Positions 21,984 to 31,922 of a stretch of DNA of 64,000 bases are shown here, in pieces. A program made the translations under genes and the position numbers. Positions within the stretch are counted from its first letter, which is position 1. Each line of letters begins with the position of its first letter. Under the pieces are notes generated by a model that saw nothing but the letters and a program-made list of their open reading frames with translations, made no database searches and was not told the origin of the DNA. This stretch comes from Pseudidiomarina terrestris (lineage in GTDB: Bacteria; Pseudomonadota; Gammaproteobacteria; Enterobacterales; Alteromonadaceae): contig NZ_JAGGJF010000006.1 in the NCBI RefSeq assembly GCF_030466405.1, positions 62,001 to 126,000 of the forward strand, read 5' to 3'.

Positions 21984-23357
21984 ATGATAAGTGTTTTTGA
22001 TATCTACAAAGTGGGCATCGGCCCATCAAGTTCCCATACCGTCGGCCCGATGCGAGCGGCGTTAGAGTTCCTGCGCGCGGCCGACGAGGCTGTCGGACTT
22101 GATCAGGCAACCACTATAAAAGTCGAATTATTCGGCTCTTTAGGTCAAACCGGTAAAGGCCATGGCACGGGTAAAGCAGTCATCCTTGGCTTGGCTGGCG
22201 AAGAACCTGAGACCGTAGATACCACGTCTGTCGATGAGTTTCTGGCTAACACCGAGAAAACTCAAAAGCTTAAGCTATTGGGCGAACATGAGATCAAGTT
22301 CCCTCGCGAAGGCGCCATTACTTTCCACCGCCGCAAGACCATGCCGCGCCATGCTAACGCTATGGAGCTGCGCCTGTATAAAGGCGATGAAGTGATCTAC
22401 AAAGACCTCTACTATTCCATCGGTGGTGGTTTTATTGTTCGTGATGCCGACTTTGACGAGACGCTCGAAGAAGCAATTGAACAGTCCAGTCAACCCATCC
22501 CCTATCCTTTTGATTCAGCAGCCGAATTGCTTGCTCAATGCCAGGAGCACGGCTTGCGCATCAGCTCTTTGATGTTAGCTAACGAAAAAGTGTTCCGCAG
22601 TGAAGCTGATATCCGTAAAGGTTTAATGCATGTCTGGAAAACCATGGACCAGTGCATCGACACTGGCATTAAAACCGAGGGTATTTTACCCGGAGGCCTC
22701 AAAGTTCGTCGCCGTGCACCTGGGCTGTATCAGCGGTTGCGCAATGAGCGCTCAGCTGATCCCATGCAAACAATGGACTGGGTAGATTTATTCGCCCTTG
22801 CCGTCAATGAAGAAAACGCTGCTGGCGGCCGTGTCGTTACTGCGCCAACCAACGGTGCCGCTGGCATTATTCCGGCGGTGATGAAGTACGCCGATAAGTT
22901 CATTGGTGAATTAGATGAAGAGACCGTCGTCCGCTTCCTGCTAACCTCTGCTGCGATTGGTATCCTGTACAAGAAAAATGCCTCGATTTCCGGCGCAGAA
23001 GTTGGCTGTCAGGGTGAAGTAGGCGTGGCCTGCTCAATGGCAGCAGGTGCCCTTGCCGAACTTATGGGGGGGAGCGTGAGTAACGTTGAAAATGCCGCCG
23101 AAATTGGCATGGAGCATAATTTAGGTTTGACCTGTGATCCAGTTGGTGGATTGGTACAGGTTCCTTGCATTGAACGTAATGCCATGGGCGCTATTAAGGC
23201 CATCAATGCGGCCCGGCTTGCCCTGCGTGGTAGCGGTGATCACAAAGTATCGCTGGATAAAGTCATTAAAACCATGTGGGACACCGGCAACGATATGAAA
23301 ACCAAATATAAAGAGACCGCTCGCGGTGGTCTCGCGGTGAATATTATCGAGTGCTAA
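21984..23357 (+). CDS. sdaA: L-serine ammonia-lyase (iron-sulfur dependent)
   Basis: A 457-residue enzyme that deaminates L-serine to pyruvate and ammonia. The N-terminal half begins with [15 protein letters not shown]. The C-terminal catalytic half carries cysteines likely to bind the [4Fe-4S] cluster ([30 protein letters not shown]). The length and single-chain architecture match E. coli SdaA (454). It is last in the pabB-nudL-sdaA unit and converges on cysB across a small palindrome at 23365-23380. Confidence 0.96.
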   Translation: MISVFDIYKVGIGPSSSHTVGPMRAALEFLRAADEAVGLDQATTIKVELFGSLGQTGKGHGTGKAVILGLAGEEPETVDTTSVDEFLANTEKTQKLKLLGEHEIKFPREGAITFHRRKTMPRHANAMELRLYKGDEVIYKDLYYSIGGGFIVRDADFDETLEEAIEQSSQPIPYPFDSAAELLAQCQEHGLRISSLMLANEKVFRSEADIRKGLMHVWKTMDQCIDTGIKTEGILPGGLKVRRRAPGLYQRLRNERSADPMQTMDWVDLFALAVNEENAAGGRVVTAPTNGAAGIIPAVMKYADKFIGELDEETVVRFLLTSAAIGILYKKNASISGAEVGCQGEVGVACSMAAGALAELMGGSVSNVENAAEIGMEHNLGLTCDPVGGLVQVPCIERNAMGAIKAINAARLALRGSGDHKVSLDKVIKTMWDTGNDMKTKYKETARGGLAVNIIEC

Positions 23358-23364
23358 CGAACCT

Positions 23365-23380
23365 TAGGTGGCACCACCTA
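23365..23380. terminator. Short palindrome between sdaA and cysB ends
   Basis: TAGGTGGCACCACCTA is a perfect 16-bp palindrome in the 28-bp gap between the two convergent genes. As RNA it would form a 6-bp stem with a 4-base loop from either strand. No T-run follows on either side, so it is not a classical intrinsic terminator. It may mark the shared 3' ends. Confidence 0.35.
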
Positions 23381-23385
23381 TGCTA

Positions 23386-24381
<996 letters not shown>

Positions 24382-24430
24382 TTATTCTAAAAATATATAA
24401 CACGTTGGCTATTTATTCCAAGATTTATAT

Positions 24431-24436
24431 AGGAGG
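24431..24436 (+). promoter_or_regulatory. Shine-Dalgarno AGGAGG that fixes the yciH start
   Basis: AGGAGG lies 4 bases before GTG 24441. The longer reading frame from 24372 has no comparable site, and its extra 23 residues do not resemble the family. The GTG is therefore the chosen start. Confidence 0.75.
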
Positions 24437-24440
24437 TTTT

Positions 24441-24776
24441 GTGTCTAGCTTGTCTGAACAACTCAAAAATTTAGGCTTTGAGGCCTCCGCTGAAGCACCT
24501 CAGGAGCAGAGTAACACTGCAGCGAGTATTGATACCAGTATCCCGGTTCGGATTCAACGACAAACTAAAGGCCGTAAAGGAAAAGGGGTGACTGTCATCA
24601 TGGATCTACCCACAGACCCTCAGCTCCTAAGCGATTATGCCAAACAGCTACGGAAACAGTGCGGCGTAGGTGGCAGTGTCAAAAACGAAACCATAGAGCT
24701 TCAGGGTGACCAGCGCGAGGCAAGTAAGGCTTTTCTCGAACAACAAGGCTTTAAAGTCAAACTAGCTGGAGGTTAA
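24441..24776 (+). CDS. yciH: SUI1-domain translation factor YciH
   Basis: A 111-residue eIF1/SUI1-like protein. The C-terminal two thirds hold the domain (RQTKGRKGKGVTVIMDL, LRKQCGVGGSVKNETIELQG, ASKAFLEQQGFKVKLAG). The bacterial homologue affects start-codon selection on leaderless or weak mRNAs in vitro. Its physiological role is unclear. It starts with GTG behind a perfect AGGAGG. The last 15 bp overlap the end of the convergent phosphatase gene. Confidence 0.9.
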   Translation: MSSLSEQLKNLGFEASAEAPQEQSNTAASIDTSIPVRIQRQTKGRKGKGVTVIMDLPTDPQLLSDYAKQLRKQCGVGGSVKNETIELQGDQREASKAFLEQQGFKVKLAGG

Positions 24777-26405
24777 GTAGTAGCCGAACGAAACTTCCCG
24801 GCCTTCATCACTCCAGTTAAGGTCACAAGCCAGCTGTTGCAACAAATCCAGACCACGTCCGTAAGGCAGGCTGGTTTTGTCGAGACTCGCTAACTCAGCC
24901 CTGGCCCAGGGCAAGCCGGTGTTGCGGACAGTAAACTTAAGGTAGTTCCGGCGCTGCTCAAAACACACCTCAATACTGATGGAGCCTGATGTCAGCGCCT
25001 GCAGACGATCTGCTCGTAATTGATAGTAATACGCGAAGCCCTCGGGATCATTTTTCATGCGTGAGTCCAGGCCAAGTAAACCATGCTCCAGTGCATTATT
25101 AAAAACTTCGGCTAACAGCAAGTAGATAGTGGTACGGTGGGCATGCAGTGCCGGCAAACGACCTAAAATTCCCAGTATCGAGGCCACCACATCGATTTGT
25201 TGCAGGTCTTCAGCGTCCAGAACGGTGGAAAAAACAAAGGGCAACGCCTGAAGTTCAGGCCCAATTTCGGGCGGTTCCAGGCCAGTAGGGCAACATTCAA
25301 GTATGGCCAGCGACACGTCATCCTGAAGCGGTTGGCTACCGCGAAAATTTTCAAGCTCAGCCACTAATCTGTCAAAATTAGCGGTCCCGGGATAGGTCTG
25401 GATAATTTCTTCAAATGCATCCATGCCCAGAAACTCATCCCGCTGGCTGAGCATTTCGATGACGCCATCGGTATACATCGCTATCGTATCATCGGTGCGA
25501 GTACTGATGGTCGCCACCTGGCTATCAAAGTCATCAACACTTAATACGCCAAGCGCCATATGTTGAGCTCGCAGTCGGTGCTTCACCATGCCATCGGGAC
25601 CAAAAACTAACGCCGGCGGCATCCCCCCGTTCCAGTAGGTCAGGCGCTTGCCACTCGCCGACAGTTCCATTAAAAAGCAGGCACAGAACATATCACTGGG
25701 TAACAGCCGATGCAGCCGATAATTAAACTCGACCACCATTTCTGAGACAGAAACGCCACGATCGGCCATGGCAAAAAATGCTTGTGACAGAGGCAATGCC
25801 CCGGTGGCAGGGGCTAGACCATGACCCGTGAAATCGGCCATCAAAATATATAAGTTACCTAATGGACCTGGGGTGATTAAGCATAGGTCGCCATTAAACT
25901 TAGATGCCGGCGTTAGCAAGGTTCGAATATGTTCGTAGTGCGTAAAATTACGACTTAAAGCATTACGAAAGATGTGTTCTATCAACTCATGTTCACGTTC
26001 GACCCGTTGCGTGTGCCAAATCAAACTCTCACGCACAGCGTTTAATTGCCGGGCGGTATTAAAGCTATTTGCCATCAGGTCGATACGCTGCAATAGAACG
26101 CCGGTTTTTTCCGGCCATGACAGTACGTCGCCGTGCCACCTCAAGCTGGACTCTAGATCACTTGCACGAGGAAGGATGAGCAATTGCTGAGGACAGCGCA
26201 GGGGCGATAAAAGTTGTGGTACCAGTTCACTGGTCACCACGAGCGTGGGATGCACGTGGTTAAGATCTGAGCGCCAGTCAGAGAGGTTTTTAACTCGAAC
26301 GCGCCGAGCGACGCGAAGACGCTGAAGTTTTTCAACAACTGAGATGGCAAATTCTGAACCATCCTGAAAGATGTCAATAACAATTTGCTGGGACGGCTTC
26401 AGCAT
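24762..26405 (-). CDS. PP2C/SpoIIE phosphatase with C-terminal HATPase (HsbR/CrsR-like partner-switch regulator)
   Basis: A 547-residue protein in three parts. Residues 1-115 have the size and strand pattern of a receiver domain but lack a recognisable phospho-acceptor Asp; the expected strand reads TLVVTSE. Residues 165-370 form a SpoIIE-type PP2C phosphatase with Asp173 (NGD), Asp191 (ADFTGHG) and a C-terminal QDDVS. Residues 400-545 form an anti-sigma-type HATPase (N box EVFNNALEHG, G box YGRGLDLL). This is the architecture of Pseudomonas HsbR and Shewanella CrsR, which phosphorylate and dephosphorylate a STAS partner. That partner is probably the protein encoded 25 bp upstream. Confidence 0.87.
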   Translation of the reverse strand: MLKPSQQIVIDIFQDGSEFAISVVEKLQRLRVARRVRVKNLSDWRSDLNHVHPTLVVTSELVPQLLSPLRCPQQLLILPRASDLESSLRWHGDVLSWPEKTGVLLQRIDLMANSFNTARQLNAVRESLIWHTQRVEREHELIEHIFRNALSRNFTHYEHIRTLLTPASKFNGDLCLITPGPLGNLYILMADFTGHGLAPATGALPLSQAFFAMADRGVSVSEMVVEFNYRLHRLLPSDMFCACFLMELSASGKRLTYWNGGMPPALVFGPDGMVKHRLRAQHMALGVLSVDDFDSQVATISTRTDDTIAMYTDGVIEMLSQRDEFLGMDAFEEIIQTYPGTANFDRLVAELENFRGSQPLQDDVSLAILECCPTGLEPPEIGPELQALPFVFSTVLDAEDLQQIDVVASILGILGRLPALHAHRTTIYLLLAEVFNNALEHGLLGLDSRMKNDPEGFAYYYQLRADRLQALTSGSISIEVCFEQRRNYLKFTVRNTGLPWARAELASLDKTSLPYGRGLDLLQQLACDLNWSDEGREVSFGYYLTSS

Positions 26406-26430
26406 CGGCGTTGCCTCTGCAAGGTGATTG

Positions 26431-26736
26431 TTATTCGATGGTAAACAATTTGTCGAAGCGTGAAATATCGAGAATGTTTTTTACTTCGGGACGGCTATTA
26501 ATGATGTGGATACCTTTGACCCCATCACTCAAGGCTTTGCGCATATTAAGCAGCATCCCTAAAGCTGAGCTATCCAGGTATTCCGTTTCACGTAAGTCGA
26601 TGTAGACCGTAGGCTTTTCGTCGCCAACTGAGCTGTAAGCGCGACGAAACTCCTGGACCAGGCCAAAGTCGAATTTGCCGTGCACTGCAATAGTGAGCTC
26701 TTTGCCATCATTTGAAACATGACGAGTGATCGACAT
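26431..26736 (-). CDS. STAS-domain anti-sigma-factor antagonist (HsbA/CrsA-like)
   Basis: A 101-residue single STAS domain. The phosphorylation loop is YLDSSALGML with Ser56/Ser57 after Asp55, as in SpoIIAA-type antagonists. In HsbA- and CrsA-type systems the unphosphorylated protein binds an anti-sigma factor or a diguanylate cyclase. The gene is directly upstream of the phosphatase/kinase gene on the same strand (25-bp gap), so the two form an operon. No sigma factor or separate anti-sigma gene is adjacent, so the output is unknown. Confidence 0.9.
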   Translation of the reverse strand: MSITRHVSNDGKELTIAVHGKFDFGLVQEFRRAYSSVGDEKPTVYIDLRETEYLDSSALGMLLNMRKALSDGVKGIHIINSRPEVKNILDISRFDKLFTIE

Positions 26737-26841
26737 TAGTCACCTACTTACCTTGTTATTATTAGATTAGACAGTTGTGAATAGTGCCAACACGAAGCGG
26801 CAAACACAAGCCTCAGCCGCCAATTATACGGAGAAATTCAT

Positions 26842-26874
26842 AAAAAAAGCCGGTTTCGCTGAACCGGCTTTTTT
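26842..26874 (-). terminator. Intrinsic terminator downstream of the amidohydrolase operon
   Basis: The minus strand reads AAGCCGGTT, loop CAGCGA, AACCGGCTT, then a T-run. It lies 14 bp beyond the stop of the 427-residue amidohydrolase. An A-run on the other side makes it potentially bidirectional, but no plus-strand gene ends here. Confidence 0.88.
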
Positions 26875-26887
26875 CTTAACTTTCTGC

Positions 26888-28171
26888 TTAAGGTTTTTGC
26901 TGATATTTATTATAGAGTTGCAAGTGACGATTGTTTAAATCGACCAGCCGCCCTTCAATAAATAACATATCGACCTTTTGTCCGATCGGGTCTAACAAGT
27001 CGCCATCAGAAATAACCACAGTGGCTTGTTTACCCACATCCAGTGAGCCGACACGATCAGCAACGCCCATAAACTCAGCTGGCGTCAAAGTAATTGCCCG
27101 CAGTGCAGCTTCTTTATCAAGACCATAGGCAACTGCATTGCCCGCGGCAAACGCCAGGTTACGCACATCCCAGTAGCCCGGATAGCTGATGGCAAAGTCT
27201 ACGCCTGCTTGTGCCAGTGTTGCTGGCGTCGAAAAGGCCTGATCGAAGGCTTCGTCATGCCGCGTTGGCAAGCCAAATGGCGCGCCATACACGACACGAA
27301 TCTCGGCGGCAGCTAACTCATCAGCCATACGCCAGGCGTCACGAGCCCCCATAAGTACCCAGTCAAAGCCAAACTCTTTGGTCAGTTCCATAGCTTCCTG
27401 GATCTGACGTTGGTCGTCCGCGTGTACGAAAAGCATGCCACTGCCATCGAACAGTCCGAGCATAGCTTCCCAGCGCAAATCGGTACCTTTTAACTCACCG
27501 GCCTGCTTGGCATCGTAATAGGCTTTTGCTTCGATAAAGGCACGTTTAAGGTTCTTACGCGCTTCCGCATTTGCTTTACGTTGCTCCTCGGGTGAACGCG
27601 TCTCCCACCAGGAGTTACTCACACCCACTCGTGGCCAGTTCACATGAACACCGATATCCAGGCGCTCGCCCGCATCCTCATACGTCCAGCCATCCAACTG
27701 CAACAGGCTTGAACGACCCGTGATGAGCTCGCCCTGAGGAACGATCTGCGCGTGCGAAATACCGTTATAACGAATGGTCGGTATAACTTCGGAGTCCGGA
27801 TTGTAAGCCACATGACCGCTCACCTCAGGGGTGACGGCGCCGGTTTCGTCGGAGTCTTCAGTCGCACGAACTGCTTCAATTTCCTTCAGACCCAGGGTGG
27901 TATCCATGGCAATGACGCCAGGATACAAATGTTTCCCTGTGACATCGATCACCTGCGCGCCTTCCGGAGTCGCAAGGTTTTTGCCCATGGCACTAATTTT
28001 GCCGTCAACCAGCAATAAATCAGTGTCTTGCTTAATACCATTGGTAATGGTGTAAAGAGTTCCACCTTGCAACAAAATCGGTTGCTGCTGCGGCTCACCA
28101 GGAACAATGTCATGCGCTGCAGCACTCAGGGTAAGGCTAGCAGCAGCAACTGCTGTCATTAGTTTTTTCAT
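26888..28171 (-). CDS. Secreted amidohydrolase-family protein lacking the HxH metal motif
   Basis: A 427-residue protein with a signal peptide (MKKLMTAVAAASLTLSAAAHD) and the flanking beta-sandwich and barrel of the metal-dependent hydrolase family (LLLVDGKISAMGKNL near the start, GSLDVGKQATVVISDGDLLD near the end). Where active members have PGxIDxHxH, it reads YPGVIAMDTT, so two metal-ligand histidines are missing. The remaining His and Asp ligands are also not obvious. It begins 2 bp after the stop of the 1030-residue amidohydrolase, so the two are probably co-expressed. It may be a non-catalytic partner. Confidence 0.82.
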   Translation of the reverse strand: MKKLMTAVAAASLTLSAAAHDIVPGEPQQQPILLQGGTLYTITNGIKQDTDLLLVDGKISAMGKNLATPEGAQVIDVTGKHLYPGVIAMDTTLGLKEIEAVRATEDSDETGAVTPEVSGHVAYNPDSEVIPTIRYNGISHAQIVPQGELITGRSSLLQLDGWTYEDAGERLDIGVHVNWPRVGVSNSWWETRSPEEQRKANAEARKNLKRAFIEAKAYYDAKQAGELKGTDLRWEAMLGLFDGSGMLFVHADDQRQIQEAMELTKEFGFDWVLMGARDAWRMADELAAAEIRVVYGAPFGLPTRHDEAFDQAFSTPATLAQAGVDFAISYPGYWDVRNLAFAAGNAVAYGLDKEAALRAITLTPAEFMGVADRVGSLDVGKQATVVISDGDLLDPIGQKVDMLFIEGRLVDLNNRHLQLYNKYQQKP

Positions 28172-28173
28172 TA

Positions 28174-31100
28174 TTAGTGTCCTCCGTGGCTATGCGCAGT
28201 AAAGGTTTGTAGCCATGTGTCATGCTCAGTATCGCAATGCCAGCTAGGTTGCTCACGCTTGTAGCCATTTTCCGCGCCATTGCTTGCCGCAGGATCAGCC
28301 AATACTTTCTGCATCAATGCTTGCTTCTCATCTTGCAACTCGGCACGCAATACCTGGTCACGCTCACGATCAAAGAAATTACGCGCATTGATCCAGGTCT
28401 GTTCAACCCGTGCATAAGAACTCAATGGATGGTTGTTCCAAATGACGAAGTCAGCATGCTTACCTTCAGTGATACTACCCACATATTGGTCGACTTTGAG
28501 CTGCTTCGCTGGATTTAAAGTGACCATTTTTAAGGCTTCATGCTCAGACATACCACAGTAGGTAACTGACTTGGCAGCTTCAGTGTTAAGACGACGCTGC
28601 AAGTCGTTGCTGTCTGAGTTGATACTGGTTAAGACACCTTTTTCAGACATCAGGCAGGCATTTTGCGGAATCGCATCATAAACCTCGAATTTATACGCCC
28701 ACCAATCTGCGAAAGAGGAACCACCGGCACCGTGTTTCGCCATTTCTGACGCTACTTTGTAGCCTTCCAGAATGTGCGTGAAGGTGGTCAGGGTAAAGTT
28801 AAAGTCTTCCGCCAGACGCAGTAACATCAGGATTTCTGATTGCACGTAGCTATGTGCATGCACAAAGCGCTCGCGATCGAGAATTTCCAGCAAGGTCTGC
28901 AGACGATAATCCGGGCGAGGTGGTGCTGTTTTGGCACGCTCACTGCGGCTTAACTTTTCATAGGCCTGCATCCGCTCACGATAATCCAGCGCGGCGGTAA
29001 AGCCATCACGCATCAGCGTTTCAACACCCATGCGAGTTTGCGGATAACGTGTGCTCAACCACGATGGATAACGGCTTTGTTTGACGTTCTCACCCAATGC
29101 GAACTTAATCGATGGTGGTGCGGCGTCAAATTTCATCTGGTCTGCGGTTGCACCCCAGCGCAGTTTAATGACTTGTGCCTGACCGCCGATAGGGTTTGCC
29201 GAGCCGTGCAAAAGCTGCGCCATAGTGGTACCGCCAGCTAAGGACCTGTAGATGTGAATATCATCAGGATTGACAACATCACCGATGCGAACTTCTGAAG
29301 TGATAGCTTCAGACGCTTCGTTAACGCCACGATCAATGGCGATATGAGAGTGTTCATCAATGATACCGGGCGTGACGTGCATGCCAGTTGCGTCGATGAC
29401 GGTATAGCCCGATGGCGTACGCAGATCTTTGCCGACGCGGTAGAACTGACCGTCGCGAACCAGAATATCAGCTTGCTCGAGAATGCCCTGCTCGTCTGCA
29501 GTCCATACTGTTGCGTTTTTGATATGCAGGTTTTGCCGCTCAGGCAGGCCATCGAGTCCGTAGGCAACGTTTGGATAGGTCAAACGGCTGACATAGTCGG
29601 TATGGGCCTGATCAGCGCTCTTTTCACTCTCGGCAGTCATCTGCTCCGCAGTGTCACGGCTACCGCTGAAAGTTAACTCACGACCATCAGGGCCTACTGC
29701 GACGCCAGCGTAGTTTTGCTCAGCTGTTTGTTCCAACTGCATGCGCCAGGTGCCGGCAACGCCAGCGAACTCTGTATCCACAACAAAGGACAGCTTGCTT
29801 TCGTCACGGCGGCTGGAACGTAACTTACTACGGGTGTCACCGATCACCAGCTCGCCACCGACTTTGTCGTCGCCTTTGAGTTCAAAGGTCACCGCTTGAT
29901 TGGCGATAGTTGCTGCAATCGAACCGTTAAAGTCGGCTTTACGTAATGGCGCCAGTTCTTTCTCTTCACCTTGCAACCAAACAGACTTGATAGTCCCCGA
30001 GGTGAACAAGTCGCCTTCGGCAACCACGAAGTCAGCCATGTAGCCGGGGGCAATTTTACCGGCCTTATCGGCAACCCCAGCAATACGTGCCGGAACTGTT
30101 GTCAGCGCGGCCAGAGCGCGATCTTTGCTTAGCCCATGCTGCACGGCTTTGCGCAGATTGGGCCAGAACTCATCCGCTTTTTTCAACTGATGTAAAGTAA
30201 AAGAGAAGTCGATATCGGCCGCCGACAGGGCTGCCGCGTTACCTGGTGCCCGCTCCCAGTGACGTAAGTCTGCCAACTCAACATCCAGGTGATCGTTAAC
30301 CCCCGATACATCGGGTGCAGCCGGAAAGTTTAGTGGCAGGATCAGCGTCGAATTAGTCGCTTTAATCGCGTCCAGACGCGCGTACTCAAAGTTCGAGCCG
30401 ACATAGGTTACAGGTACGTCGAACTCACTGAATACAGTGTGCGCACGCAATAGCGACTTATCGTCAGAAACGGTAAAAACGAAGCCCTCTTGCTCGACCG
30501 GCCCTAACTCAGCTAACGCCGCGTTGTATTCGACAGGACCGTTGTAGGCATCTTTGCCATAGGCTTGCTCGTACCAGTTGGCGTCAGAGAGCGTTTGGCG
30601 AATCAAGGCAATCGACCCCATCAGCGAGTTCGGATACTGCTGTTGTGATGTGCCTTTATCGAAGGAACCAAAGTGACGTGCCTGGGCTTGATACACCACG
30701 TTGTTGACGATTTTATCTGCCAACGACAAGGTGACCGCCTGCCCCTGGAAGATACCGTCTAAACGGGCACTCTGGACAGCGGTGAAGCCTTGCTGAATGT
30801 AATCTTGAGCGCTCTTACTATCGCTCGCAGCATTATCGACCCACTGCACCTGGGCATGAATAGCGTCATTCGCGGCATTGCCACCTTCACGCTTATTGTT
30901 ATATTCAGGTCGCGTCGAGAACCACGGTCCGCGCTGCTGTTTTTCCGGTTGAGGAACGCCGTAATTACTGTAGGCGTCGATAAAGCCTGGATACACTGTA
31001 TGTCCTGACAAATCGACCACACGAGCACCTTCGGGTGCACGGTTGTTAGTATTGATGCGTTCGATTTTGCCGTTGCGGATAACCAGTGTTGCGTTTTCAA

Positions 31101-31266
31101 TGGTTGTTCCGGGCTCGGTCACGATCGTCGCATTTTGCAGTGCGACATAGCTAGATGAGTTGTCGTGCAACCCTTGCACAGTGGTGGTTTGCGATGCTGA
31201 TACCAGCGCTGGAAGCGCTGCACACATCGCAACCGCCAACTTGCTGAGGCGGTTACTGCTAATCAT
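28174..31266 (-). CDS. Large secreted two-module amidohydrolase-family protein
   Basis: About 1030 residues from MISSNRLSK, which has AAGGGGA upstream; the frame stays open 18 codons further. A signal peptide ends near LVSAS. Module 1 (about 40-460) resembles an imidazolonepropionase-type hydrolase but reads PGFIDAYSNYG instead of IDxHxH. A beta-rich linker of about 120 residues follows. Module 2 (about 590-990) has an intact HSH in PGIIDEHSHIAID, plus candidate ligands in HAHSYVQ, TFTHILEG and NSDSND. It is probably a periplasmic hydrolase of amides, peptides or cyclic compounds; the substrate is unknown. The downstream 427-residue relative resembles module 1. Confidence 0.85.
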   Translation of the reverse strand: MISSNRLSKLAVAMCAALPALVSASQTTTVQGLHDNSSSYVALQNATIVTEPGTTIENATLVIRNGKIERINTNNRAPEGARVVDLSGHTVYPGFIDAYSNYGVPQPEKQQRGPWFSTRPEYNNKREGGNAANDAIHAQVQWVDNAASDSKSAQDYIQQGFTAVQSARLDGIFQGQAVTLSLADKIVNNVVYQAQARHFGSFDKGTSQQQYPNSLMGSIALIRQTLSDANWYEQAYGKDAYNGPVEYNAALAELGPVEQEGFVFTVSDDKSLLRAHTVFSEFDVPVTYVGSNFEYARLDAIKATNSTLILPLNFPAAPDVSGVNDHLDVELADLRHWERAPGNAAALSAADIDFSFTLHQLKKADEFWPNLRKAVQHGLSKDRALAALTTVPARIAGVADKAGKIAPGYMADFVVAEGDLFTSGTIKSVWLQGEEKELAPLRKADFNGSIAATIANQAVTFELKGDDKVGGELVIGDTRSKLRSSRRDESKLSFVVDTEFAGVAGTWRMQLEQTAEQNYAGVAVGPDGRELTFSGSRDTAEQMTAESEKSADQAHTDYVSRLTYPNVAYGLDGLPERQNLHIKNATVWTADEQGILEQADILVRDGQFYRVGKDLRTPSGYTVIDATGMHVTPGIIDEHSHIAIDRGVNEASEAITSEVRIGDVVNPDDIHIYRSLAGGTTMAQLLHGSANPIGGQAQVIKLRWGATADQMKFDAAPPSIKFALGENVKQSRYPSWLSTRYPQTRMGVETLMRDGFTAALDYRERMQAYEKLSRSERAKTAPPRPDYRLQTLLEILDRERFVHAHSYVQSEILMLLRLAEDFNFTLTTFTHILEGYKVASEMAKHGAGGSSFADWWAYKFEVYDAIPQNACLMSEKGVLTSINSDSNDLQRRLNTEAAKSVTYCGMSEHEALKMVTLNPAKQLKVDQYVGSITEGKHADFVIWNNHPLSSYARVEQTWINARNFFDRERDQVLRAELQDEKQALMQKVLADPAASNGAENGYKREQPSWHCDTEHDTWLQTFTAHSHGGH

Positions 31267-31455
31267 CGGCGTCCCCTTTATAAGGTTGGTCTGTGTTTGT
31301 GTTATGGTTTTTACTGACATCTTACTTAGCTTACATTAACGGCAGGGATAAGCTGAAAGCAATCCTTTAAAGGATAAACAGCTTAGTTAAGTCGGTAAAG
31401 CGTTGTAGTATCTGTTAAGAAGTCACTTCGAACAGCAACAATAAGGAAAACACAG

Positions 31456-31920
31456 ATGTTCTCGAAAGCCATCCGCACTTCATTAATCGTCGCAGCCACC
31501 CTGGCCAGTGCCACGGTCGTTGCACAGCACGCGTTTAACGACGCCGATAAAGCCGTAGAGTACCGTCAAAAAGCACTCTCAGTGATGCAGAATAACTTTG
31601 CCTATATGGGCGATATGCTCAAAGGCGACATGCCATTTGATCTCAGCATTTTTAACGAGCGCGCTGAAGTGGTCGCAAAAATGGCCTCGGTACCTTGGGT
31701 GGGATTTGCGCAAGAAGGAGCCATGCCAGGCGCTAATACTGATGCGCTGCCGGCCATCTGGGACAACTGGGAAGATTTTCAGGAGCGCGCCCAACAACTG
31801 CAAACCGACGCCGATAATCTGCTTGCCGCGGCAAGAACTGGCGATCAACAACAGATGCGCGATGCCTTTATGACCACGGCGAAAAGCTGCAAAGGTTGTC
31901 ACGATCAGTACAAAGACTAA
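31456..31920 (+). CDS. Cytochrome c'
   Basis: A 154-residue periplasmic four-helix-bundle haem protein. After a signal peptide (cleavage near VVAQHA), the mature chain begins with the family's VEYRQKALSVMQNNF. The single haem site is CKGCH close to the C-terminus (Cys145, Cys148, His149). Cytochromes c' bind NO and help resist nitrosative stress. The RBS is ATAAGGAAA. It converges with a cytochrome b561 gene 2 bp away, a common functional partner, usually in the same orientation. Confidence 0.94.
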   Translation: MFSKAIRTSLIVAATLASATVVAQHAFNDADKAVEYRQKALSVMQNNFAYMGDMLKGDMPFDLSIFNERAEVVAKMASVPWVGFAQEGAMPGANTDALPAIWDNWEDFQERAQQLQTDADNLLAAARTGDQQQMRDAFMTTAKSCKGCHDQYKD

Positions 31921-31922
31921 GA

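Noticed and set aside
26737-26800. Possible sigma-54 promoter upstream of the STAS gene (TTGGCAC on the minus strand)
   Set aside because: The -24 half resembles consensus, but there is no GC dinucleotide at the -12 position.
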